7,324 nt of DNA from Planctomycetota bacterium (GTDB lineage Bacteria > Planctomycetota > Phycisphaerae > UBA1845). The position numbers were made by a program, and so were the translations under genes. The notes beneath the pieces were generated by a model. The model saw only the letters and a program-made list of their open reading frames with translations. It made no database searches and was not told where the DNA came from. The stretch's first letter is position 1, and every line of letters begins with the position of its first letter. Of the stretch, positions 1 through 5,957 are shown in pieces. The DNA lies in assembly GCA_022561415.1 (NCBI GenBank), contig JADFRH010000118.1, positions 1 through 7,324 of the forward strand. The letters are read 5' to 3'.

Positions 1-63
1 TGGGTACTGATGCGGGATGACAAGGGTGCACCGGTATCGGCTGGCGTGGTGCCGGCACCCACG

Positions 64-688
64 TCACTGACCTGGGGTGACGGCGAGCTGCGGCTCGGTG
101 CGCAGCACCTCCTCGGCCTCGTCCCGCACCCGCGACCAGCCCCATCCCGGTTGCGACGGTCATCCCGAGCATCAACACCACGACGCTGCCCACGTACGTC
201 GCTACCACGACTGCCGCTACGTCGGCCGGCAGCGACAGCGCACGGGCGACCACGGCGAGAAACACGGGGGCGACACACCCGGCTGCAGCGAGCGCGTAGC
301 CGGCCCCGAATATTCCGAACCCGAGCACGCTCGAGCGCCGTTCGGGAAGGGGGATCGACAGCGACGGGACCCAGCCCAGAAGGACGAGCACTCCGAAACC
401 CACCAGCAGCCCGCCGACGAGCGACTCGAAGAACGTGAGTTGTGAGACTGTCGACTGGCCGAGCCAGAACGTCACTCCCAGAAGGACAGTAAGCGTCCCC
501 AGCACACCGATTCCGGCGACCCCACCGCGCAGTAGTGCACCACCGAGCGAGGCGTCGTCGCCGTCCGTCTGACTGACGTAGAACCCGACGTATCCCGGCA
601 GTAATGGATACGCACACGGACTGAAGAAGGTTGCAAGACCAGCGGTAAGTCCGAATCCGATCGCCGAGAGGAACGCGGCGTCGAGCAT
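64..688 (-). CDS. ccdA: CcdA/DsbD-family thiol-disulfide transporter, haloarchaeal-like, with apparent C-terminal frameshift
   Basis: Members of this family carry reducing equivalents across the cytoplasmic membrane for cytochrome c maturation and extracytoplasmic thiol redox. Starting at the ATG at 688, the protein is very hydrophobic, with about five membrane segments near residues 4-24, 49-75, 84-108, 120-148 and 153-178. The two family cysteines are visible: Cys25 in FSPCAYPLLPGY and Cys138 in AAAGCVAP. The PCAYPLLPGYVGFYV form, the acidic TDGDD loop and the LPERRSSVLGFG segment resemble haloarchaeal rather than bacterial CcdA (from memory of the family). The first frame is good to about residue 184 (base 137), then stays open to the window edge as low-complexity Arg/Ala. 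The neighbouring frame continues WSRVRDEAEEVLRTEPQ with about 87% GC3 and stops at 64-66. One surplus base in the CCCC run at 140-143 would restore about 207 aa. It may be a sequencing error or a decayed gene. Confidence 0.72.
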
Positions 689-691
689 CGG

Positions 692-982
692 TTACGTCCC
701 TGCCTCCGCCTCGAGCGCCCGTTCGAAATGAAAATGAACATCGGCGACGATCGGCACGGGCGACTGCTCGAGGATGGCGGGGAGGGCGTCGGTGTCGCGT
801 TTTTCCGGGACGGCCACCCGGACGATGTCGCAGCCTGCCTCGGCCAGCTTGCGAATCTGCGCGACCGTGGCGTCCACGTCGTAGGTGTAGGTGCTGGTCA
901 TGGACTGAATGCTGACCGGGGCATCCCCTCCGATGGGGACGCCGCCAACGAGCACCTGACGTGTTTTTCGACGAGGAATCAT
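692..982 (-). pseudogene. ispG: IspG (GcpE) N-terminal fragment, truncated
   Basis: IspG, (E)-4-hydroxy-3-methylbut-2-enyl-diphosphate synthase, carries out the penultimate step of the MEP isoprenoid pathway using a [4Fe-4S] cluster. Only the start of the TIM-barrel domain is present: RRKTRQVLVGGVPIGGDAPVSIQSMT, then DVDATVAQIRKLAEAGCDIVRVAVP and PIVADVHFHFERALEA, an excellent family match in planctomycete style. Full proteins are about 350-400 aa; this frame ends at 96 aa with EAGT and a stop. The rest of the barrel and the C-terminal cluster-binding cysteines are absent, so the fragment cannot be active. It ends 3 nt before the ccdA ATG. The ATG at 982 aligns with the family start; there is no Shine-Dalgarno sequence, but a promoter lies at 1024-1053. 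Homology fades at residues 90-92 (about base 707-715), the probable breakpoint. It may be an assembly join rather than a natural pseudogene. Confidence 0.85.
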
Positions 983-1023
983 ATAGGGTTCTACCAGTAT
1001 CGGTCGTTGCGTAGGCGGTTGCG

Positions 1024-1053
1024 ATTGTACGGATTACTATACCGGTGCGTCAA
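1024..1053 (-). promoter_or_regulatory. Sigma70-like promoter for the ispG start
   Basis: On the minus strand, TTGACG (1053-1048) and TACAAT (1029-1024) are separated by 18 bp. Each hexamer has five of six consensus bases. A transcript would start near 1016, giving a leader of about 34 nt before the ATG at 982. The position in the gap between the divergent ispG fragment and the plus-strand lipoprotein gene fits. Sequence match only; promoter consensus in this lineage is not assured. Confidence 0.5.
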
Positions 1054-1203
1054 TCACCCTGCGGCCGCTTGACGAGCCGCGTTACGAATGTTCTGCTAAC
1101 GTAGCGCGGTTCTTGCGTGTCTAATGAGGGCAGTGCCTGGGCTGCACCGTGAGGGCTCCCTGGGGGATTCCTTGCGGGTGACGGTCGCGTGCGGAGTAGC
1201 GTC

Positions 1204-2241
1204 ATGTTCAGAACTCGATGTGCGAAAACGGGACTCGCGGTAGCGCTATGTACATGGGCCGCCGCCGGGTGCGCTGTCGAGCGGGCGACTGTCAGCTTCG
1301 GCTACGTCGTGGAACCCGAGAGGGGGCTGCCTGAGGGGATGACGGCGATCGCCATCGAGCCGCCGGTCCTCGGACCCAACACCGACCCCAAGTGGTCGGA
1401 CATCTGCGTCCGAAGCATTCAGCACCTCGTCAACGAGGCGCGGAACGAATACGGCGCCGATGTCGTGCTGGTCGATCGCACGGATACGCAGGTGACGTTC
1501 GATGAGGCCGATCTGCGGGCGGCCGGCATGTCGACGGACACCCGTATCCATCGTGGCAAGCTGTTGGCCGTCCAGGGAAAAATCATTCCCTCGATCAACG
1601 TCAAAGTCGAAAAACGCATCGGTACAGAGAGCACGATCTCCGGGATCGATCTCGGTGGATACGACGGTCATTATGTCGAAGGCGGTTACATCGACATTCA
1701 AACGCGCGAGGTCACCACGGTGACGCGTACCATGACGGTTCAATTGGATTTCAAGCTGGTGGACACGATCAACAATCGGGACTGGGAGCATTACAGCCCG
1801 AGACCCTACGTGGCGACGGATCGCACCGGCGCAAGTCCGTTGTTCGGAACGAGCCGAACGGAGGCGGACCTGACGCCGCGCGATCGCATCGTGGCCGGGC
1901 TCGTTCGACGCGGCGTCAAAGAGTTTGTGTGCAGGATTCTTCCCTGCCGTATCACCGTCGATGCCGACGTCGTCTCCAGTGGGCACCCGGCGTGCCTTGA
2001 CGGTGTCAGACTCCTTCGAGGCGAAATGTACCGCGAGGCACTCGGCAGCTTCCGCCGGGCACTCGCCGACAATCGTAGCGATCACCAGGCGGCCTTTGCG
2101 GCCGGCATCGCGAGCGAAGCCCTGGGGCGATACGACGATGCCCTTCGCTACTACCGCGAGGCCTGTGCGGCCAGAAACAGTCGAAAGTATCTCGCCGCAC
2201 GCGATCGCATGAAAAGATACGGATCCCGAATCCGGGATTGA
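1204..2241 (+). CDS. Lipoprotein with CsgG-like region and C-terminal TPR
   Basis: Probable outer-membrane-associated lipoprotein of unknown role. I chose the ATG at 1204 because GGAG at 1193-1196 sits 7 nt upstream; a GTG at 1189 would add five residues. The N-terminus has basic residues, a hydrophobic stretch LAVALCTWA and a lipobox-like AAAGC with Cys23 as the likely lipidated residue. The middle (about residues 45-255) resembles the CsgG/curli-secretion fold: an opening strand MTAIAIEPP, then LVDRTD, then GKLLAVQGKI where CsgG relatives have their GKLLGAD..G strand, then a long strand region TVTRTMTVQLDFKLVDTINNRDW. The match is by pattern and is distant. Residues about 266-325 form one or two TPR-like helical pairs (GEMYREALGSFRRAL, GRYDDALRYYREAC). 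The gene comes first in a plus-strand group of exported proteins, divergent from ispG. The fold assignment is tentative; export and TPR are firmer. Confidence 0.85.
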   Translation: MFRTRCAKTGLAVALCTWAAAGCAVERATVSFGYVVEPERGLPEGMTAIAIEPPVLGPNTDPKWSDICVRSIQHLVNEARNEYGADVVLVDRTDTQVTFDEADLRAAGMSTDTRIHRGKLLAVQGKIIPSINVKVEKRIGTESTISGIDLGGYDGHYVEGGYIDIQTREVTTVTRTMTVQLDFKLVDTINNRDWEHYSPRPYVATDRTGASPLFGTSRTEADLTPRDRIVAGLVRRGVKEFVCRILPCRITVDADVVSSGHPACLDGVRLLRGEMYREALGSFRRALADNRSDHQAAFAAGIASEALGRYDDALRYYREACAARNSRKYLAARDRMKRYGSRIRD

Positions 2242-2245
2242 TACA

Positions 2246-2320
2246 CGGAAGGATGGGTGGCATGGCCAAGTCCCGGCGCGCCGGGACCGCCATGTTCTTG
2301 CATGGATGCCCAACCTTCCG
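2246..2320. repeat. Long imperfect inverted repeat with perfect 18-bp core palindrome
   Basis: The outer arms CGGAAGG (2246-2252) and CCTTCCG (2314-2320) are complementary. Inside, CATGGC (2261-2266) pairs with GCCATG (2289-2294), and the core GTCCCGGCGCGCCGGGAC (2270-2287) is a perfect palindrome. The structure begins 5 nt after the stop of the CsgG-like gene and ends before the next gene. It could be a terminator-like hairpin (there is no T-run), an mRNA processing or stability element, or a REP-type repeat. A smaller 6-bp hairpin, ATCCCG/CGGGAT at 2223-2238, overlaps the end of the preceding gene. Confidence 0.55.
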
Positions 2321-2343
2321 GCTTCATGCTTGTCCTTGATCTT

Positions 2344-2348
2344 GGAGG
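2344..2348 (+). promoter_or_regulatory. Possible ribosome-binding site pointing to an alternative GTG start
   Basis: GGAGG lies 3 nt before a GTG at 2352 in frame with the LPP20-like gene. It is the only strong Shine-Dalgarno match near that gene, but the spacing is short. The 16 codons it would add have low GC3 and include two Cys and rare-looking AAA/AGA codons, which argues against their being coding. Confidence 0.3.
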
Positions 2349-2399
2349 ATCGTGAACGCGAGTGGGTGGTGTGGTCATTGTTCCAAAAGACGGTTCGAG

Positions 2400-3737
2400 A
2401 TGAGACGTGAATTCATGATAGTCCGTGGCAAGCTCCGGGGCCTTTTGCTGCTTCTCTTGATCTTGTGCTTCTCGCCGTCGGCGCTCGCGCAGCCGTCGCT
2501 CTCGCAATCCCAGGCCAAGCTGCTTGCGCGAAGGGCGGCGGAGGCCGACTGCTATCGCAAGCTCGCGGAAACCGTCTACGGCATCCAGATCGATTCCGAG
2601 ACCTACATCCGCGACTTCGTTGCCCAGAGCGACGAGATTCGGTCCGAGGTCGATACGTTCATCACTGGCGTCCGACTCGCCGCGCCGCGATACTTTGACG
2701 ACGGCACGTGCGAAATCGACGCCGAGCTCTCCGTCGCCAAGCTCGTCGGAAAGCTGGAAGAGGTTCACTCCGTCCACTACCGCGGCCGGTCACTGACGAT
2801 CGTTGACATTGAGCGGATCGACGATCGGATGGTAACGAAGGTCATTCGAGTCACGGGTTCAGGCGCGCCCCGCGCGGCGCTGCCCCTTGAGCTTCCGATC
2901 GGCACGGAGGCCGCGATCACGCCGCTGCCGATCGATTTCCGCGTCGCGTCGGTGATGCCCGCCATTTGGATTGGCGCCGGCGGGCAGGCCCGATTGCTCG
3001 CGGAACGGGCGGCCGAAATCGATGCGACGCGAAAACTGCTCGAACGCATTCAGGGTTTGCGGCTGACTTCGAACACGCTGGTTCGCGATTTCATCACCGA
3101 GACCGATGAGATTCGCACGCGCGCTCGGGGGCTCGTTCGCGGGGCGGCCGTGGTGTCGAAGTATCTGCATGCCGACGAGCTGATCGTTGACGTCACGATG
3201 GAGATTCCGATCGAGACCGTCATCACGCGAGTTCATGAACTCCACAGCGAGTACTACCGCCATGGTCGGGTGACCGCGTCCGACATCACGAACATCAAGA
3301 AGAATGTCCGACGGGAAATGATCCGCGCGACGGGAACCGGCCTGCCGCCTCCGCGACTCCTGCGCGGCTCCGCCCGTGGGGGAACCGAGTTTCCGACGTG
3401 GATCGCCGATCGAATCCGTGCAACCGGCGAGGCGACCGACCCTCGCATCGCCACGGCCCAGGGTCGGCTGCGGGCGCACCGCGCGGCCCGGGTTGTCGCG
3501 ATGCGAAACCTGCTGGAGCGGATACTCGAATTGCCAATCAGCGCCGAAACCCATATTCAAGACGTCTTCGGTGATCGAAACGCGACGCGACTGCGCGTCA
3601 GCGGTGTCGTGTCCGGTGCCGTTGAGACGGACGTTGAATTCATGGATGATGGCGTGAGAGTGACCGTGTCGTTGCCCGGCAGCGAGCTGTGGTCGGTCGT
3701 TCACGAGCAGATGTCGATCGTGAAGCGCCGTCGGTAG
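2400..3737 (+). CDS. Secreted protein with three tandem LPP20/FlgT-N-like units
   Basis: Exported, probably periplasmic or envelope-associated protein; exact role unknown. Numbered from the ATG at 2400 (445 aa), it has basic residues, a Leu-rich core and an ALA|QP signal-peptidase I site after residue 30. ATG 2415 also gives a clean signal peptide; GTG 2352 has GGAGG but an overlong N-region. The mature part is three copies of one unit: about residues 37-158, 195-320 and 352-445. Each begins with the pattern QAKLLARRAAEADCYRKL, QARLLAERAAEIDATRKL or QGRLRAHRAARVVAMRNL, followed by a short strand, T-x-[VI]-[RQ]-D-[FV], DEIR-like residues and a GA/GV strand segment. Units 1 and 2 end in IRVTGSGAP and IRATGTGLPPP, the classic LPP20-family lead-in. 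LPP20 and FlgT-N relatives are envelope proteins that in some bacteria support flagellar or outer-membrane assemblies. The CsgG-like lipoprotein upstream is a plausible partner, by inference only. Confidence 0.88.
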   Translation: MRREFMIVRGKLRGLLLLLLILCFSPSALAQPSLSQSQAKLLARRAAEADCYRKLAETVYGIQIDSETYIRDFVAQSDEIRSEVDTFITGVRLAAPRYFDDGTCEIDAELSVAKLVGKLEEVHSVHYRGRSLTIVDIERIDDRMVTKVIRVTGSGAPRAALPLELPIGTEAAITPLPIDFRVASVMPAIWIGAGGQARLLAERAAEIDATRKLLERIQGLRLTSNTLVRDFITETDEIRTRARGLVRGAAVVSKYLHADELIVDVTMEIPIETVITRVHELHSEYYRHGRVTASDITNIKKNVRREMIRATGTGLPPPRLLRGSARGGTEFPTWIADRIRATGEATDPRIATAQGRLRAHRAARVVAMRNLLERILELPISAETHIQDVFGDRNATRLRVSGVVSGAVETDVEFMDDGVRVTVSLPGSELWSVVHEQMSIVKRRR

Positions 3738-3786
3738 CGTCTTGTGCAGAGCACGGTGTCAGGCGGCCGATGAGACCTCACCGAGT

Positions 3787-3806
3787 CGAGCCGCCGGTGC
3801 GGCTCG
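3787..3806 (+). terminator. Terminator-like hairpin after the LPP20-like gene
   Basis: CGAGCCG (3787-3793) and CGGCTCG (3800-3806) form a 7-bp GC-rich stem with a 6-nt loop, about 50 nt after the stop at 3737 and about 75 nt before the next start. No T-run follows, so intrinsic termination is doubtful. It could mark a transcript boundary or simply be chance in GC-rich DNA. Confidence 0.25.
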
Positions 3807-3879
3807 CACCCGATCCAACGTACATCGGCCGGGTACGCGGAACTTGGGGCAACGGGGTGGTTTTCAGAGGTCGTCCAAC

Positions 3880-5856
3880 ATGGTGTCTAGCTGTAACCGA
3901 ATAATCCTGGCGGCGTCGATCGCCGTCTGTTTCGCCGGGTGCTCGAAGGATCGGGCGACGGCGGTTCCCGCCGAACCGCGCAACGTGGTGTTGATTACCA
4001 TCGACGCCTGTCGCGCCGATGCGCTGAGCTGCTATGGGCATCCACGCTCGACCACGCCGAGAATCGATGCCTTGGCACGTAAGGGCGTTCTGTTTGAAAA
4101 CGCCATTACTCCCGCGACGAGCACGCTGCCTTCGCACTGTTCGATCCTGACCGGTACGACGCCTCCGTTTCACGGTGTCCACGCCGACGAGAACTACCGT
4201 CTGCCCCAGCTCAACGTGACGCTTGCGGAGACGCTGAAGGCCAAGGGATTCGCGACAGGCGCCGTCGTCGGCTCCGCCGCGCTCGATTCCATGTTCGGTT
4301 TGTCGCAGGGTTTCGATACCTATGACGACGACTTCGGTTCGAGTTTCGGCGGTCGGCGCAGCGCCGAGAACGTCACGGATGCCGCCCTGACGTGGCTTCA
4401 AGAGCACGCCGCGGAACGCTTGTTTCTCTTGATTAACTACCAGGATCCGGCTGCGCCTTACGTGCCGCCGGAGACCTATCGTGCCCAACACGAGGGTAAC
4501 GCCTATCTCGGCGAGCTGTCCTACACCGACGCTCAGATCGGGCGCGTCGTGGACAAGCTCGACAGTCTCGGCCTGACCGATTCCACGCTGCTTATCGTAA
4601 CGGGTGCTCACGGCGAGGGAGCCGGGAAGCACTCGGAGAGCTGGCATGGCTTCTTCGTCTATCACGACACGACTCGGGTGCCGCTAATCGTCAAGGTTCC
4701 GGGGCAAGCACTGGCCACACGCATCGAGGAGAAAGTCGGTCTGATCGATATCGTCCCGACGGTGCTGAGCCTGATGCGCGTGACCGATGCGCCGCCGGTT
4801 CACGGAAGCGATCTTTCGCCCTATCTTGCCGGCAAGAAGACGGCTTACCCCGGCCGGTACTTCTACAGCGAGTCGTTGCTGCCGACCGACAGCGGCTGCA
4901 ATGCCCTGCTGGCGATCGAGGATCAGTCGTGGAAGTACATTCAGTCCAAGCGGCCGGAGTTGTACGACCTGGCCCGTGACCCCGGCGAGACGAACAATCT
5001 CTTTGCCGAGCAACCGAACCGCGCTCGCGCCTTCCAGAAACGACTGCAGGAAGAACTGGCGGGCACGATTCGCACTTCGGAAAAGGGCGAAGCATATTCA
5101 GGAGGTGCCGAGGCGATCACGTTCGAGACCGGCATGGAGGATCCGAAGGACTTTATTCGTATCCATGACATGCTCTTGATGGCGAGGGATTTGTTCGCGC
5201 AAGGGAACCGCAACGGTGTGGTGATGATGTGCAACTCCATTCTGAAGATCAGGCCCGATATGAGCCGGGCGCATGAGTTGCTCGGCGCCGCGACGCCCTT
5301 CGCGGAGCGCACCAAGAGAAAAGATCACTTTCTCAATGCGCTAAGGCACGATCCCCGTTCTGCGGTGGCTCACTTCAGTCTCGGCAACCTTTATTGGAAG
5401 AATTACAAGTTCCCCGCAGCGGAGGCGCAGTTCCAAAAAGCGCGCTGGCTGGCAGACGGCAACGCCGTGCCGGACGACTCGATCATCAAGATGCTCACCA
5501 GTTTCGGACTGGTGCCCCCGCTGCGCTTCAACGCGAGATTGCACCTCGCCGATACGCTGCACATACAGCGCAAGTTCGAAGCGGCGGTCGAGATGTACTA
5601 TAGCGCTCTCTACCTCAGCCCGCTCGTCAAGGACACGCCGTACTTCCGCGAGACCAAGGCCTTGGCGTTTCTCAATCTGGGGGAGAATCTCTACTTCCTG
5701 AATCGTTTTGACGATTCCATCAACGCCTACCAGGACGCGCTTTCCCTGGACCCCGGATCGGAAAAGGCGCAAAGAGGAATATCCCAGGCGCTAACCGCTC
5801 TCGACGTCTTGGGCACCGTAGAGGAGAGATTGGAGAAAGAGGAGGAGCAGCCGTGA
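3880..5856 (+). CDS. Sulfatase/alkaline-phosphatase-fold lipoprotein with TPR tail; probable pseudoenzyme
   Basis: The ATG at 3880 is chosen because AGAGG (3866-3870) lies 9 nt upstream and the N-terminus becomes a lipoprotein signal (IAVCFAGC, Cys21). A GTG at 3742 would precede it with 46 implausible residues. Residues about 35-395 are the sulfatase fold: NVVLITIDACRADALSCYG (Asp42, Asp47), STLPSHCSILTG, TLAETLKAKGF, GLSQGFDTYDDDF, LFLLINYQDP, SYTDAQIGRVVDKL, and HGFFVYHDTTRVPLIV, LYDLARDPGETNNL. Thr82 occupies the nucleophile position in place of the Cys/Ser that matures to formylglycine, so this is not a classical sulfatase. The usual DPHxPY reads DPAAPY (Ala191) and the usual DHGE reads AHGE (Ala243), so an active-site His and a metal-ligand Asp are missing. 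Residues about 430-640 form several TPR-like helical pairs, and the C-terminus is acidic. A structural or binding role is likelier than hydrolysis, though the replacements need structural alignment. Confidence 0.92.
   Translation: MVSSCNRIILAASIAVCFAGCSKDRATAVPAEPRNVVLITIDACRADALSCYGHPRSTTPRIDALARKGVLFENAITPATSTLPSHCSILTGTTPPFHGVHADENYRLPQLNVTLAETLKAKGFATGAVVGSAALDSMFGLSQGFDTYDDDFGSSFGGRRSAENVTDAALTWLQEHAAERLFLLINYQDPAAPYVPPETYRAQHEGNAYLGELSYTDAQIGRVVDKLDSLGLTDSTLLIVTGAHGEGAGKHSESWHGFFVYHDTTRVPLIVKVPGQALATRIEEKVGLIDIVPTVLSLMRVTDAPPVHGSDLSPYLAGKKTAYPGRYFYSESLLPTDSGCNALLAIEDQSWKYIQSKRPELYDLARDPGETNNLFAEQPNRARAFQKRLQEELAGTIRTSEKGEAYSGGAEAITFETGMEDPKDFIRIHDMLLMARDLFAQGNRNGVVMMCNSILKIRPDMSRAHELLGAATPFAERTKRKDHFLNALRHDPRSAVAHFSLGNLYWKNYKFPAAEAQFQKARWLADGNAVPDDSIIKMLTSFGLVPPLRFNARLHLADTLHIQRKFEAAVEMYYSALYLSPLVKDTPYFRETKALAFLNLGENLYFLNRFDDSINAYQDALSLDPGSEKAQRGISQALTALDVLGTVEERLEKEEEQP
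5841..5847 (+). promoter_or_regulatory. Strong ribosome-binding sequence inside the end of the sulfatase-like gene
   Basis: GGAGGAG, with GGAGG ending 7 nt before the GTG at 5853, sits at ideal spacing for that start. It also encodes the Glu-rich end of the preceding protein, so some of the purine richness is explained by coding. It supports translational coupling through the GTGA overlap. Confidence 0.45.
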
Positions 5857-5957
5857 GAGGCTCGCCCCTCCCGTTTACGAAATCGCCGCGGATTATGGGC
5901 GCGATCGGATTCTACGTGCTGGTCAGCCTTAGGCGCGGCGGAAGTGCTTCGCCATGA
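5853..5957 (+). CDS. Short 34-aa reading frame, possibly a truncated membrane-protein gene
   Basis: The GTG at 5853 overlaps the preceding stop as GTGA and follows GGAGGAG at ideal spacing, a typical coupled start. The predicted peptide is 34 aa: a basic N-terminus (MRGSPLPFTKSPR), then a hydrophobic stretch IMGAIGFYVLVSL, then RRGG and a stop at 5955-5957. This looks like the first membrane or signal segment of a longer protein cut off soon after. Its last 29 nt overlap the convergent acetyltransferase gene, whose stop lies at 5929-5931. It may be a genuine small membrane peptide, the remnant of a third or fourth cassette gene truncated by rearrangement, or a chance frame. I recognise no family. 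Confidence 0.38.
   Translation: MRGSPLPFTKSPRIMGAIGFYVLVSLRRGGSASP

Noticed and set aside
10..445. Two overlapping plus-strand frames at the left edge
   Set aside because: They are Arg/Pro/His-rich shadows of the CcdA gene; only their first ~35 residues look protein-like, which is too little to support a gene.
1069..1102. Possible plus-strand promoter TTGACG...TAACGT for the CsgG-like gene
   Set aside because: Spacing is 22 bp and no better -10 lies at 16-18 bp, so it is not supported.
1246..2313. A 355-codon open frame on the minus strand opposite the CsgG-like gene
   Set aside because: It mirrors the real gene, has no recognisable motif and an unnatural residue mix; the plus strand has the signal peptide, ribosome-binding site and TPR.
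2859..3704. A 281-codon minus-strand open frame opposite the LPP20-like gene
   Set aside because: Antisense shadow typical of high-GC DNA; no domain is visible, and the plus strand shows a clear repeated family pattern.
3742..3879. 46-residue N-terminal extension of the sulfatase-like protein from a GTG at 3742
   Set aside because: The ATG at 3880 has a ribosome-binding site and yields a lipoprotein signal; the extension would bury that signal internally.
3778..4665. A 295-codon minus-strand open frame opposite the sulfatase-like gene
   Set aside because: It lies antisense to well-conserved sulfatase motifs and has no recognisable features.
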